Source: Neobacillus novalis NBRC 102450 (GTDB lineage: Bacteria > Bacillota > Bacilli > Bacillales > Cytobacillaceae). Taken from it: DNA of 64,000 nucleotides. The notes beneath the pieces were generated by a model. The model was not told the origin of the DNA and ran no database searches. It worked only from the letters and a program-made list of their open reading frames with translations. Every line of letters begins with the position of its first letter. The first letter of the stretch is position 1. Of this stretch, positions 41,947-51,413 are shown piece by piece. A program made the position numbers and the translations under genes. The stretch spans positions 1 to 64,000 of the forward strand of contig NZ_BCVP01000011.1 of the NCBI RefSeq assembly GCF_001591805.1. The letters are read 5' to 3'.

Positions 41947-42888
41947 ATTCATTACCGGATAGGTAAAATAATTAGCAGAGAAACGCTTAATTGGTTGATA
42001 TCTTCCTCTCTAAAAGGAATTTCTCAAGTTATTTTGATTGAAAATGCAGTCACTGGATTCATAATATTAATTGCGATCATGGTGTCTTCCGTGCCTATGG
42101 GAATTATTTCCCTTTTATCATCCATCACTGGAACGCTAATTGGAAAATTAGGGGGAGCAGATGGAAGGACTGTTAACCAAGGAATTTATGGGTATAACTC
42201 AGTGCTGACCGGAATGGCCCTATCCTTGTTTCTAAGAGGCGATAACCGCTGGATTATTGCCTTAGCTGGTGCCGCACTCGCAGCCATATTTACAGCAGCA
42301 ATGATTCATATCATGAGGCAATTTGGGCTCCCAGTTCTCACTTTTCCTTTTATTATCTTAACATGGTTTTTATTGCTGACTGCTTACCGCTTAGTTTCAT
42401 TTAAAATTGATCCTAAGCTTGCACCACAATCATTAGCTAATTGGACACTAATAATAAAAGGCGAGACAAATTGGCTTGACGGAGCCGTTAATGGAATGGG
42501 GCAAATTTTCTTTCTTGATAATAACTGGTCTGGAATTTTGCTTTATATTGCCATATTTTGGGCAGGGTGGAGATTCGGGCTTTATGCAATTATAGGAAAT
42601 GGTGTAGCATTACTGACCTCGTATGCACTCGGGGGAGAACACAATTTGATATTTATGGGGTTTTATGGATATAACGCGATCTTAACCATGATCGCCGTAG
42701 CTATTGTTTTTAAAGAGGGTCATCGATATGCACTTTTATATGGCATTTTGGCAGCTTGTTTAACTGTTCCCCTTACTGCCAGTGTTGTTACCTGGCTTTT
42801 ACCATATGGACTTCCAGCACTGACAATGCCTTTTGTTTTCTGTACATGGCTTCTCCTCGGTGCAATGAAAACCCTCCGGTCTATTTGA
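41947..42888 (+). CDS. Urea transporter (UT family), probable ATT start
   Basis: About 313 residues with ten hydrophobic segments in two halves. Family motifs appear in both halves: GIYGYNSVLTGMALSLFL and GFYGYNAILTMIAVAIVF, plus LPVLTFPFIILTWFLL and LPALTMPFVFCTWLLL. It is a channel-like facilitator for urea and faces the urease operon, so it should feed it. The only conventional start in frame is TTG at 41995 without a ribosome site. An ATT at 41947 lies nine bases after AAAGGAG and directly after in-frame stops, and is proposed as the start. Confidence 0.85.
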   Translation: MHYRIGKIISRETLNWLISSSLKGISQVILIENAVTGFIILIAIMVSSVPMGIISLLSSITGTLIGKLGGADGRTVNQGIYGYNSVLTGMALSLFLRGDNRWIIALAGAALAAIFTAAMIHIMRQFGLPVLTFPFIILTWFLLLTAYRLVSFKIDPKLAPQSLANWTLIIKGETNWLDGAVNGMGQIFFLDNNWSGILLYIAIFWAGWRFGLYAIIGNGVALLTSYALGGEHNLIFMGFYGYNAILTMIAVAIVFKEGHRYALLYGILAACLTVPLTASVVTWLLPYGLPALTMPFVFCTWLLLGAMKTLRSI

Positions 42889-42892
42889 AGAA

Positions 42893-42938
42893 AAAACAAA
42901 GCATCCCGGACCAAAGTTCGGGAGCTTTGTTTCATTTT
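42893..42938. terminator. Bidirectional terminator after the urea transporter
   Basis: AAACAAAGC-CCCG/CGGG-GCTTTGTTT hairpin with flanking A- and T-runs. Confidence 0.85.
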
Positions 42939-43150
42939 ACTAGATGACCTTTCATCATATTAAAAACCTTGGACTCTACAGCATCGAGAAAACCTTCATC
43001 ATGCTTTTGCTTAGGATGGGGATGATACCAATGTATTTTATCACCATGGACCATACCCTTATAATCATGACCTTGTATCCTTAAAGAAAAGTGAGGGCGT
43101 TCATGTACTTGCCCTTTGAATAGATGGTTTACTTTAAATTTTTCAAACAT
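42932..43150 (-). CDS. Small YheE/DUF5342-like protein, 72 aa
   Basis: Starts MFEKFKVNHLFKGQVHERP behind AGGGGGTG. The pattern SLRIQGHDYKGMVHGDKIHWYHPHP resembles remembered B. subtilis YheE (YKGIYHQDGSIEW wording), a 72-residue protein of unknown function. The frame opens 14 codons upstream without a ribosome site. It lies between the urea transporter and the urease operon but is probably unrelated to urea use. Confidence 0.6.
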   Translation of the reverse strand: MFEKFKVNHLFKGQVHERPHFSLRIQGHDYKGMVHGDKIHWYHPHPKQKHDEGFLDAVESKVFNMMKGHLVK

Positions 43151-43281
43151 AAAGCACCCCCTATATATATATTTACTATTAAGTTTTTCCATTTACTTAA
43201 TATGATATTCGCATGGCTAAATAGACCATTATCTACACAAAAACCCCGATATCCTAAATTTAATCCACTGGGTCGTAACTA

Positions 43282-44106
43282 TTAATATTTTCTAAGAAAG
43301 CTTGGTTCTGTATTAAACCATTCCTGACTAACCATACGGTGTAATTCAGAAAAAAGTTTTTCAATTACTTGTGTCGAATGAGCTAACACACGGATTATCA
43401 ATCCTGGAACCGCAAGTAAGGATAGTCCAAGTTTATAATCATCTGAATTCATATCAATCGCGGAGTATAACTGATCGAGCAGGGAACTGTTCGTTTGTTT
43501 CCCTACTACAATCATGGAACCTAAATGCGAAAATCCCTCCATGAATCCAAGTCCCTTCATATTTTGCGTAGCAGGATTTAATCTAATATGATCATAAACC
43601 ACTAATTCATTATCCACGTAGATCTCATTTAATAACTGGACCGTTTGATAACTAAATCGTTCTCCGTCTGGTGACCAGCCTGGAGTAACAATGTCAGAAT
43701 AAAGGAAAGTGGCTGTCTTATCCATTCGAATCACATTTTTTTGTTTGTATTTTGCATTTTGGTAGGCAATCAGCGGATCAGGGAGATACTCAAGATAACT
43801 TCCCGGTTGAAGGGAAATCTCTGCTTCTTGATAGGCAAAATTATTGGGTGTTTTATACACTTTTGTAGCAGACTGTGTTGTTAGCGTTAGCTTAGCCTTT
43901 TCCGCAAGTGAGATTTTCATTTGATAACGGTCCCCATCTAAATACCCGCCGCCCGGGTTTAATAAATAATAACAAGCTTGGCCGGATTCATCATGGTAAA
44001 TAGGGCGCATAACTTTAAATGCGCCCTGAAAATATACTTTCTTTGCGACCGTTTTTCCTTTTCTGTCTTCCACTTCTAAGTTTAATGCACCCGTCCAATC
44101 CCCCAT
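43282..44106 (-). CDS. ureD: Urease accessory protein UreD
   Basis: 274 residues. UreD is the scaffold that binds apo-urease and guides nickel from UreG. Family wording includes YYLLNPGGGYLDGDRYQM, AKLTLTTQSATKVYKT, and YLEYLPDPLIAYQNAKYKQ. It starts one base after the ureG stop, with AAGGAT inside ureG as ribosome site. It is the last gene of the ureABCEFGD operon, the Bacillus-type order. Confidence 0.93.
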   Translation of the reverse strand: MGDWTGALNLEVEDRKGKTVAKKVYFQGAFKVMRPIYHDESGQACYYLLNPGGGYLDGDRYQMKISLAEKAKLTLTTQSATKVYKTPNNFAYQEAEISLQPGSYLEYLPDPLIAYQNAKYKQKNVIRMDKTATFLYSDIVTPGWSPDGERFSYQTVQLLNEIYVDNELVVYDHIRLNPATQNMKGLGFMEGFSHLGSMIVVGKQTNSSLLDQLYSAIDMNSDDYKLGLSLLAVPGLIIRVLAHSTQVIEKLFSELHRMVSQEWFNTEPSFLRKY

Positions 44107-44107
44107 C

Positions 44108-44719
44108 TTAGGCCAATCCTTTTAATAGTGCATTTTGCTTTAACCAATCGATAACATTATCAAGACCTGTGTTGTCTTTTAAATTGGTAAAAGCAAATGG
44201 TTTATCCCCGCGGAAAGTTTTTGTATCTGATTCCATGACCTCAAGACTTGCTCCCACATGCGGTGCTAAATCCGTTTTATTAATGACAAATAAATCGGAT
44301 TTAATCATTCCCTGTCCGCCTTTTCGCGGAATTTTTTCTCCCTGGGCAACATCAATAATGTAGATAGAAAAATCGACTAATTCCGGGCTGAATGTTGCCG
44401 CTAGATTATCTCCGCCGCTTTCTACAAAAATAAGTTCTAAATCCGGATGTTTTTCTTTTAATTCATCTATTGCTGAAAAATTCATCGAAGCATCTTCGCG
44501 AATGGCAGTATGCGGACATCCCCCTGTTTCTACACCTATAATACGATCCGCGGGGAGTACACCATTTTGGATTAAAAATTTTGCATCTTCTTTTGTATAA
44601 ATATCGTTTGTAACCACAGCCATACTTATTTGATCATTAAAATGACGAGTTAACTTTTCCACTAGCATGGTTTTTCCTGCGCCAACAGGGCCTCCAACGC
44701 CAATTTTAATTGGTTCCAT
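44108..44719 (-). CDS. ureG: Urease accessory GTPase UreG
   Basis: 203 residues. The P-loop is [18 protein letters not shown], the metal-binding Cys-Pro-His sits in [14 protein letters not shown], and the GTP-specificity motif is [12 protein letters not shown]. UreG delivers nickel to urease in a GTP-dependent way together with UreE, UreF and UreD. The gene lies 23 bases after ureF with an AAGGGAAG ribosome site. Confidence 0.96.
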   Translation of the reverse strand: MEPIKIGVGGPVGAGKTMLVEKLTRHFNDQISMAVVTNDIYTKEDAKFLIQNGVLPADRIIGVETGGCPHTAIREDASMNFSAIDELKEKHPDLELIFVESGGDNLAATFSPELVDFSIYIIDVAQGEKIPRKGGQGMIKSDLFVINKTDLAPHVGASLEVMESDTKTFRGDKPFAFTNLKDNTGLDNVIDWLKQNALLKGLA

Positions 44720-44742
44720 AAAAACACACTTCCCTTCCTCAT

Positions 44743-45426
44743 TTATGACATAAAAATACGAATATTAATTCGCTCATGCATCATTTGTGACAACTCTAAA
44801 CCAGGTGAGACAAGACCAAAATCTTCTTCATCTAGCTGCCCGATTGTTGTAGCGGCCTTGGCTAAATCACCTTGAATCTGGTGAATAATTTTTTGTCCGG
44901 CTGTCTGCCCTAATGGGATTGCCCGGACAGCATTTTGAACAAGACTGGAAACAACAGAATACAGGTAAAACAAAGTGGTCTCGGCTTTTGAAACCTTAAG
45001 GTAATGTGCAATCATCGTAAAAACAATTGCTGGATGGCCAAAAGATTGCTTGGCACCAATCCTTTTTCTGTAAATTGAAAGTATGGGGTCATCATATAAT
45101 GACTCGACCAGATTTAACATCCGCTCGCCCATTCTTTGCGTGCCTTCCCTGGTTTCACGGGGTAAATTTTGTACTGTCAATAAACGGTCCAACTTCCACA
45201 CTTTTTGAAGATCCTCCTCCTCCAACGCTTGATAAACAAGGTGACATGCCAGCCCATCTGAATAGATGAGCTGCTCATTCAAATACACCCGAAGCCACTC
45301 GGAGAATGTTTCTTGATTATGTACCTTATTCTCTTGAATATAACTCTCGAGACCGTAGGAATGACTAAAAGCCCCGGTTGGAAAGTTGGAATCACAAAGC
45401 TGAAATAACGAAAGTTTATGCTCCAT
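44743..45426 (-). CDS. ureF: Urease accessory protein UreF
   Basis: About 227 residues, all helical. Family wording: [21 protein letters not shown] at the N-terminus, [30 protein letters not shown]. UreF bridges UreD and UreG in urease activation. The ATG at 45426 overlaps the ureE stop region; another ATG four codons upstream (45438) is possible. No strong ribosome site is seen, so translation is probably coupled to ureE. Confidence 0.94.
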   Translation of the reverse strand: MEHKLSLFQLCDSNFPTGAFSHSYGLESYIQENKVHNQETFSEWLRVYLNEQLIYSDGLACHLVYQALEEEDLQKVWKLDRLLTVQNLPRETREGTQRMGERMLNLVESLYDDPILSIYRKRIGAKQSFGHPAIVFTMIAHYLKVSKAETTLFYLYSVVSSLVQNAVRAIPLGQTAGQKIIHQIQGDLAKAATTIGQLDEEDFGLVSPGLELSQMMHERINIRIFMS

Positions 45427-45874
45427 GACTATGTCCAATATGACGGAACGCCTGCTTCACTTTTCGTTCTTCCCGCTTAAAAGGAATTTGCAATTCCTTT
45501 AAAAGCTCTTCTACAAGGTAATCGTATTGAACCATCATCTCGTTATCTGCAAATTGGGCAGGCAGGTGTCGATTTCCTAATTGATGGGCAATCGTGCCCA
45601 TTTCTGTTAAACTGCGCGGACTAATCACTATTAAGTCATCGGCGACCACATCAATCACAATCATATTGTGTTCATCCATATACAATATATCGCCTGCAAC
45701 CAGGTCCCGTGGATCTTTTAATCGAATACCAATTTCCCGGCCATGGTCTGTTTTAACCCGTTGAATCCGTTTCACTAGATGAGCACTTTCAAGGTAAACC
45801 TTTTCAATATGACGATTGATTAGCTCTTTTTTTTCCAAACTTTCAATATTTGTTTCGATTCTTTCAATAATCAA
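45416..45874 (-). CDS. ureE: Urease accessory nickel-binding protein UreE
   Basis: About 152 residues. The N-terminal domain is peptide-binding-like ([21 protein letters not shown]). The C-terminal metal-binding domain has [16 protein letters not shown], whose His residue is the conserved nickel ligand, and a modest histidine end [12 protein letters not shown] at 45874 with GAGGTG six bases upstream is the best start and lies just after the ureC stop. The frame is open to 45934, which would overlap ureC. Confidence 0.93.
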   Translation of the reverse strand: MIIERIETNIESLEKKELINRHIEKVYLESAHLVKRIQRVKTDHGREIGIRLKDPRDLVAGDILYMDEHNMIVIDVVADDLIVISPRSLTEMGTIAHQLGNRHLPAQFADNEMMVQYDYLVEELLKELQIPFKREERKVKQAFRHIGHSHGA

Positions 45875-45884
45875 TATCTTCACC

Positions 45885-47597
45885 TCAGAATAGGAAATAT
45901 CGTTGTGCCATTGGTACTTGATCCACCGGATCACATGTGATTAGTTCCCCGTTGACCCGTACCTCGTACGTTTGTGGATCCACAGATAGTTCAGGTGTTT
46001 CAGAGTTAAGCTTCATGTCTTTTTTGGTTAATTTTCTAATTCCGTGAACGGGCAGGATGATTTTTTCTAAGCCAAGTTTTTCATGTACTTTCCCTTCAAA
46101 TGCGGCTTGGGAAATGAACGTTATGGAACCTTTTTGTAATGCTTTTCCATAGGCAGCATACATTGGACGGCATATTATCGGTTGCGGGGTTGGAATTGAA
46201 GCGTTTGCATCACCCATCATCCCATATACAATGAATCCACTCTTTAGAACGAGTTCTGGTTTCACACCAAAAAACGCCGGTGACCACACCACAAGATCCG
46301 CGATTTTTCCTACTTCTATAGATCCGACATGATCAGCGATTCCATGGGTAATCGCAGGATTTATCGTATATTTCGCGATATAACGCTTTGCTCGATGATT
46401 ATCAGATAGCTTGCTATCCCCTTGCATCGAGCCTCTCTGTTTTTTCATTTTATCTGCCACTTGCCAGGTCCGAATAACCACCTCGCCAATACGCCCCATT
46501 GCCTGTGCATCTGAACTGGTCATGCTGAAAATCCCCATGTCCTGAAGGATGTCTTCAGCAGCAATTGTTTCTTTTCTAATCCGTGAATCGGCAAAGGCTA
46601 TATCTTCAGGTACCGATGGATTTAAGTGATGGCAAACCATTAGCATATCTAAATGTTCATCGACGGTGTTAACGGTATAGGGCATTGTTGGATTTGTTGA
46701 TGACGGCAGAACATTCATATAGCTGGCTGCCTTGATTAAGTCCGGAGCATGTCCGCCGCCTGCACCTTCCGTATGATACAAGTGAATAACCCGGTCCTTA
46801 ATCGCAGCCATCGTGTTTTCAACAAACCCTGCCTCATTCAAGGTGTCTGCATGAAGGGCCACTTGCACATCATATTTGTCTGCCACCTTCAATGAATGGT
46901 CAATGGCTGAAGGTGTTGCGCCCCAGTCTTCATGAACTTTTAGTCCGATTGCACCTGCTTGTATTTGTTCTGCCAAAGGTTCTTCGGTTGCAGCTTGTCC
47001 TTTACCCGTTAATCCAACGTTAATTGGTAGCCCCTCTACTGCTTCAAGCATTCGGTGTATATTCCATTCTCCAGGAGTGACTGTAGTGGCCCTTGAGCCT
47101 GCCGTTGCTCCTGTACCACCGCCTATTAAAGTTGTCATCCCCGCCGTGAGTGCAACATCCACTTGTGCTGGATTAATAAAATGCACATGTGTGTCAATTC
47201 CGCCTGCAGTCACAATCATACCCTCACCGGCAATAATATCTGTTGAGGCACCGATAATGATATCGACTCCATCCATCACCAGTGGGTTTCCGCTTTTACC
47301 GATTCCTGCAATTTTCCCGCCACGAATCGCGATATCTGCTTTATAGATTCCTGTGTAATCTAAAATAACAGCATTTGTAATGACCACATCAGGTATTCCA
47401 TCCCCCCGAGTTACAAGCGGATGCTGCCCCATCCCATCACGAATCACTTTACCGCCGCCAAAAACGACCTCGTCACCGTAGGTAGTATGATCCTTCTCAA
47501 TTTGAATAAATAAATTCGTATCTGCAAGCCGAATGGAATCACCTGTAGTTGGTCCGTACATTTGGGCATATTGTTTTCTTGTCATTTTAAAGCTCAT
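45885..47597 (-). CDS. ureC: Urease alpha subunit UreC
   Basis: About 570 residues, the catalytic subunit that hydrolyses urea to ammonia and carbamate. Nickel ligands and catalytic residues are all present: THVHFINP (two His), the carbamylated Lys in [35 protein letters not shown], the flap Cys-His in MVCHHLNPS and the Asp in [10 protein letters not shown]. The ATG at 47597 overlaps the ureB stop as ATGA; the frame opens three codons earlier. Nothing suggests loss of activity. Confidence 0.97.
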   Translation of the reverse strand: MSFKMTRKQYAQMYGPTTGDSIRLADTNLFIQIEKDHTTYGDEVVFGGGKVIRDGMGQHPLVTRGDGIPDVVITNAVILDYTGIYKADIAIRGGKIAGIGKSGNPLVMDGVDIIIGASTDIIAGEGMIVTAGGIDTHVHFINPAQVDVALTAGMTTLIGGGTGATAGSRATTVTPGEWNIHRMLEAVEGLPINVGLTGKGQAATEEPLAEQIQAGAIGLKVHEDWGATPSAIDHSLKVADKYDVQVALHADTLNEAGFVENTMAAIKDRVIHLYHTEGAGGGHAPDLIKAASYMNVLPSSTNPTMPYTVNTVDEHLDMLMVCHHLNPSVPEDIAFADSRIRKETIAAEDILQDMGIFSMTSSDAQAMGRIGEVVIRTWQVADKMKKQRGSMQGDSKLSDNHRAKRYIAKYTINPAITHGIADHVGSIEVGKIADLVVWSPAFFGVKPELVLKSGFIVYGMMGDANASIPTPQPIICRPMYAAYGKALQKGSITFISQAAFEGKVHEKLGLEKIILPVHGIRKLTKKDMKLNSETPELSVDPQTYEVRVNGELITCDPVDQVPMAQRYFLF

Positions 47598-47929
47598 TTT
47601 CCACACCCGCTTTCTACAGAACCATCGGTTTTATTATTAAATCCGTAAACTTTCCTTTCGCCGGCGAAACAGACCAATTCTATTTCTTTTTCATCACCAG
47701 GTTCGAAACGAACGGCAGCACCAGCGGGGACATTCAATCTTTTACCGAAGGCTTCATCCCGATTGAATCGCAAGGCTTCATTCACTTCAAAAAAATGAAA
47801 ATGAGAACCTATTTGGACTGGCCGGTCTCCCGTATTAGTTACTTTTAGCCTAGATTTATCTCTTCCCTCATTACAAATAATCGGTTCCTCTTTTAAAAAC
47901 AATTGCCCTGGTTCCATTTCATTTTCCAT
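47594..47929 (-). CDS. ureB: Urease beta subunit UreB
   Basis: 111 residues. Family wording: [41 protein letters not shown] and [14 protein letters not shown]. Structural subunit of the urease (alpha-beta-gamma)3 assembly. It lies 20 bases after ureA and overlaps ureC by four bases. The ribosome site is GGGAGG. Confidence 0.96.
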   Translation of the reverse strand: MENEMEPGQLFLKEEPIICNEGRDKSRLKVTNTGDRPVQIGSHFHFFEVNEALRFNRDEAFGKRLNVPAGAAVRFEPGDEKEIELVCFAGERKVYGFNNKTDGSVESGCGK

Positions 47930-47949
47930 TATTTATACCTCCCGCTCCA

Positions 47950-48252
47950 TTATCGAATCGGATCATGAACGGTCACTAATTTCGTTCCATCCGGAAAAGT
48001 AGCCTCTACTTGAATGTCATCAATGATATCTGCAATACCTTCGATAACATCTTCACGCCTCAGAATAGTGGCACCAAATTCCATTAATTCCGCCACAGTT
48101 CTTCCATCCCTTGCTCCCTCTAACACTTCATTGGTGATAAGTGCCACTGCTTCGGGATAATTTAATTTCAAGCCTCTTTCTCTTCTTCTTTTAGCAACAT
48201 CGGCTGCGACAACAATCATGAGCTTGTCAATCTCGCGGGGTACCAATTGCAT
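47950..48252 (-). CDS. ureA: Urease gamma subunit UreA
   Basis: 100 residues, standard for Ure[39 protein letters not shown], and [19 protein letters not shown]. It is the first gene of the ureABCEFGD operon with an AAAGGAGG site before the ATG. The 110 bases upstream contain no obvious TnrA or GlnR box by eye, so the nitrogen control seen in B. subtilis cannot be supported from this sequence. Confidence 0.96.
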   Translation of the reverse strand: MQLVPREIDKLMIVVAADVAKRRRERGLKLNYPEAVALITNEVLEGARDGRTVAELMEFGATILRREDVIEGIADIIDDIQVEATFPDGTKLVTVHDPIR

Positions 48253-48361
48253 TGAAAAGCCTCCTTTGGAAATTTAGTCCAATTATTTACCCATCCTTCA
48301 ATAAAAATCTCCATATTGTGTTCTTTTTAAACAGGGGGAAAATTTATTAATTAAATAAAAC

Positions 48362-48391
48362 GAAAAAAGGCTGATTTAAATCAGCCTTTTT
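48362..48391. terminator. Terminator of the class V aminotransferase gene
   Basis: Perfect palindromic stem AAAAAAGGCTGATTT/AAATCAGCC followed by a T-run, between the aminotransferase stop and the ureA promoter region. Confidence 0.8.
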
Positions 48392-48440
48392 CATTGTATT
48401 TCGGTCTTTTAAAGGCGAATACTTACACCCATTTAAACTA

Positions 48441-49958
48441 TCATTCGAAACGAAATAATGGTGACATATCTTCCCTTATATGGTTTGTATAGAAATAATC
48501 ATTACTTGCTTTATCATAAACATAATCCTTTTTCCAATCGTCAATGTTTATAATAATTTCTTTGATAGCCTTTACAAACAACAGGATCTCCTCATTTGTC
48601 ATAATTGGATGCAGGGAGAATCGAACCCACCCTGGTTTATCTGACAAATCACCAAGATTAATTTTTTCGGTAATCTGCTTAGAAGCTTCTTTATTAAGAT
48701 GAAATAAATGATGCCCGTAAGTACCTGCACAAGAACAACCGCCTCTTACTTGAAAGCCAAACCGATCATTTAGCAAGCGAACGATTAAATTATAATGAAT
48801 GTCTTTAATTGAAAACGAAATAATACCTAAGCGGTCCCTTAAATGACCGTCCAATAAGTGAAATCCTGGAATTCCTTCTAAATGAGGCAATAATAAATTT
48901 AACTGTTCCTTCTCTCTATTTAAAATATTTTCAACGCCCATTCGGTCTTTCAAATTCAAGCAAAGTGCAGTACGAATCGCTTGCAGGATCCCGGGTGTCC
49001 CTCCATCCTCACGCAGCTCAATATCAGTGTAATATTGGTGTTCACCCCATGGATTTGTCCAGGTAACTGTTCCCCCGCCGGGATGGTCAGGAATCTTATT
49101 GGTATAAAGCCTTTTATCAAAAACTAAGACACCGCTTGATCCCGGCCCCCCCAAAAACTTGTGTGGTGAGAAGAATACCGCATCCAGTTTTTCCAAAGGA
49201 TCCTTCGGATGCATGTCAATAGCAGCATATGGTGCTGATGCTGCAAAATCAACAAAACAAATTCCACCATGCTGATGCATAATTTTTGCTAATTGATGAT
49301 AAGGGGTTTTAATCCCTGTTACATTCGAACAGGCAGTAAAGGAGCCAACTTTCAACCGGCGATCCTTATAGCGATGAAGGAGCTGCTCCAGTTGATTGAC
49401 ATCCACTTCTCCATTCACATCAGGTCCTACTACCACCACATCTCCAAGCGTTTCCAGCCAAATGGTATGGTTCGAATGATGTTCCATATGCGTTATGAAA
49501 ATAACGGGTCTTTCGCTATCAGAAAGCTGAAGCAGCAACCGTTTTTTCCACTTTTCATGTACCCTGAGTCCTAATATCCGCTGAAATTTATTAATCACAG
49601 AGGTCATCCCAAAGCCATCGAGGATAACAGCATCATACTTACCCGCATTTACATGTTCCTTAATAATGCTCTTCGATTGCTTATATATCCCTGTCATCAT
49701 TAAGCTGGTTATATTTGATTCCGTGTGTGTATTGGCCATAAAAGGGCCGAATACCTCAGAAATCTTCTGCTCGATTGGCCGGTAAAGACGCCCGCTTGCC
49801 ACCCAGTCCGCATAAATAATTTTCTTTTTTCCAAAAGGGGACTCAAATTCTTGATCCATCCCAATCACCTGTGAACGGAAGGTTTGAAAATATTTCTCGA
49901 GGTTATTCGGAACTCGATAGGTTTTGCTTCCTATAGTTGCGGTGATCATTTGTTTCAC
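48441..49958 (-). CDS. Class V-fold PLP-dependent aminotransferase (cysteine desulfurase-like)
   Basis: 505 residues, about 100 longer than typical cysteine desulfurases. The fold-type I pattern is clear: ITHMEHHSNHTIW with the ring-stacking His, GICFVDFAASAPYAAID, and the PLP lysine in VFFSPHKFLGGPGSSGVLV. A Cys-containing loop QVRGGCSCAGTYGHHL sits where desulfurases have their active Cys, suggesting C-S lyase chemistry. No Fe-S or thiolation partner is nearby, so the substrate is unknown. Ribosome site GAGGTG. The 5' region holds a terminator and a second hairpin. Confidence 0.82.
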   Translation of the reverse strand: MKQMITATIGSKTYRVPNNLEKYFQTFRSQVIGMDQEFESPFGKKKIIYADWVASGRLYRPIEQKISEVFGPFMANTHTESNITSLMMTGIYKQSKSIIKEHVNAGKYDAVILDGFGMTSVINKFQRILGLRVHEKWKKRLLLQLSDSERPVIFITHMEHHSNHTIWLETLGDVVVVGPDVNGEVDVNQLEQLLHRYKDRRLKVGSFTACSNVTGIKTPYHQLAKIMHQHGGICFVDFAASAPYAAIDMHPKDPLEKLDAVFFSPHKFLGGPGSSGVLVFDKRLYTNKIPDHPGGGTVTWTNPWGEHQYYTDIELREDGGTPGILQAIRTALCLNLKDRMGVENILNREKEQLNLLLPHLEGIPGFHLLDGHLRDRLGIISFSIKDIHYNLIVRLLNDRFGFQVRGGCSCAGTYGHHLFHLNKEASKQITEKINLGDLSDKPGWVRFSLHPIMTNEEILLFVKAIKEIIINIDDWKKDYVYDKASNDYFYTNHIREDMSPLFRFE

Positions 49959-49971
49959 ACCTCACAAATCA

Positions 49972-49997
49972 GTCCTGCTAATCAATATATGCAGGAC
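49972..49997 (-). promoter_or_regulatory. Perfect hairpin or operator before the class V aminotransferase gene
   Basis: GTCCTGC and GCAGGAC (7-base arms, 12-base loop) lie about 15 bases upstream of the ribosome site. It could be an RNA hairpin or a protein-binding dyad; no T-run follows. Confidence 0.35.
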
Positions 49998-50033
49998 ACT
50001 TTTCCGGTGGTTCGCCCTTTCCAATATAAACAC

Positions 50034-50067
50034 AAAAAGGAGGCATTCTTCAAAAAGAATTGCCTCA
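50034..50067 (-). terminator. Terminator after the coiled-coil protein gene
   Basis: Minus-strand GAGGC-ATTCTT/AAGAAT-GCCTC hairpin with one bulged base followed by CTTTTT. Confidence 0.75.
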
Positions 50068-50108
50068 CTTCCTTTCAATTATTATAAAAGTCTTAAGATA
50101 AATAATTC

Positions 50109-50456
50109 CTAATAAGTGGTGATTTTCGCAGATTCTTTCCTGCTTACTTCATCAATTTTTTGGATAAACATTTGAAACACTCGGCGTTTTTCCTCTAGGT
50201 CTTTTATGTATTCTTTCAACTGGTTGTAACTTTCTTCAAAAGGTTTATGGTACATCTCACGAATTTTTTCAATGATTTCCTCATTTACCGTCGATTGAAT
50301 CACTTGCTTGGTAATCCCATATTTATAGGAATACACCTTTAATTCCTGTGCAACTTCATCATATTCCTTAGCAATTTCAGTAAGGACTAAGGAAATATCA
50401 TCCTTCCACTCATCCAGTGATTTCTGCAAATAGGATTTTACCATAGTTTCTTCCAT
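50109..50456 (-). CDS. Hypothetical coiled-coil protein, 115 aa
   Basis: Entirely helical and charged, starting MEETMVKSYLQKSLDEWKDD and rich in heptad-like stretches (EEIIEKIREMYHKPFEESYN, EYIKDLEEKRRVFQMF). There is no membrane segment or known motif. GGGCGG precedes the ATG. It is monocistronic with its own terminator. Function unknown. Confidence 0.6.
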   Translation of the reverse strand: MEETMVKSYLQKSLDEWKDDISLVLTEIAKEYDEVAQELKVYSYKYGITKQVIQSTVNEEIIEKIREMYHKPFEESYNQLKEYIKDLEEKRRVFQMFIQKIDEVSRKESAKITTY

Positions 50457-50548
50457 TTATATCGCCGCCCTTATCGAGTAAATAGTAATGTTTTTACTAT
50501 TATAAAGGTGTTTGTTTACATAAAGGTTTCGTTCAGATTACAAATGTA

Positions 50549-50580
50549 CAAAAAAACGATTACCTTTTTAAAGGTAACCG
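50549..50580 (-). terminator. Terminator of the polysaccharide deacetylase gene
   Basis: Minus-strand CGGTTACCTTT/AAAGGTAATCG stem followed by seven T. Confidence 0.8.
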
Positions 50581-50587
50581 TAATTCA

Positions 50588-51322
50588 TTATTCAACCTGC
50601 GTTGCTTTTGCAAACTCTTCGATGGTGGTTGAATATTTAATATAAGTTCGGGGCAGCAAATACAGCTCATTTTTAATTCCAGTTTGCGAATAAGGACCTG
50701 GCGTGGTGGTAAGTCCAAACAAATAGTACTTTTTTGTTTCCGCGACCACCTGTTCATCGGTGTTTCCGTATGGATAAGAAAGAGCAATAACGGGTTTCCC
50801 TGTTATTTTTTCTATTTTTTCTTTCGATACTTTTAACTCAAATGTTAAATTTTCCACCTTCGTCAAATCTGGATGTGTAGCAGTATGTGATTGAATGGAA
50901 ATTAGCCTTGAGTCTGCCATCATTTTTAAATCAGTATCCGTTAATCGATTGGATTTTCCGATAAAATCAGAAATAACAAAAATAGTGCCTGTAGGCTTAA
51001 ACCGATCAGTTTTAAGTTTTTGAAAGATGGCGAAGGCGTTTAGATTATTTTTATAGCCATCATCAAACGTAATAAATATTGGATTGTTTACCTTGTTTAT
51101 ATCTTGCCACCGCTCAAAGGTTAATAAAGTATACCCTTGATCTCGTAAATAGATCATTTGTTTCTCAAAATTTTCCGGAGTAACATATAACTCTTTAGAG
51201 CCATGACCACTATAATCGGCAATAGAGTGATAAATTAAGATGGGAACTTTTTGCATAGCTAATGCTTTTTCTGAATGTCCTACTAGGAGAAGAAATAGGA
51301 ATAGCATTAAAAACCTGTTCAT
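50588..51322 (-). CDS. Secreted polysaccharide deacetylase (NodB domain)
   Basis: 244 residues with a signal peptide (MNRFLMLFLFLLLVGHSEKALA). The NodB catalytic motifs are present: the base Asp and metal Asp in PIFITFDDGYKNN and the metal His pair in IQSHTATHPDL; motif 3 is ALSYPYGN. The fold acts on N-acetylated glycans such as peptidoglycan or poly-N-acetylglucosamine, outside the membrane. It resembles PgaB/IcaB-type short deacetylases; no matching synthase genes are nearby. GCGAGG precedes the ATG. Confidence 0.87.
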   Translation of the reverse strand: MNRFLMLFLFLLLVGHSEKALAMQKVPILIYHSIADYSGHGSKELYVTPENFEKQMIYLRDQGYTLLTFERWQDINKVNNPIFITFDDGYKNNLNAFAIFQKLKTDRFKPTGTIFVISDFIGKSNRLTDTDLKMMADSRLISIQSHTATHPDLTKVENLTFELKVSKEKIEKITGKPVIALSYPYGNTDEQVVAETKKYYLFGLTTTPGPYSQTGIKNELYLLPRTYIKYSTTIEEFAKATQVE

Positions 51323-51413
51323 AGAATTCCTCGCTTTTTGTCATTGAAATGAGATTTCCCAATTATTATTCCGCAATGACTTGCAAGAAATCCATAAATC
51401 AAATAGAAGTGGT

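Noticed and set aside
48253..48360. GlnR/TnrA box (TGTNA-N7-TNACA) before ureA
   Set aside because: TGTGTTCTTTTTAAACA-like sequence is present but misses the required A and spacing, so it is not claimed.
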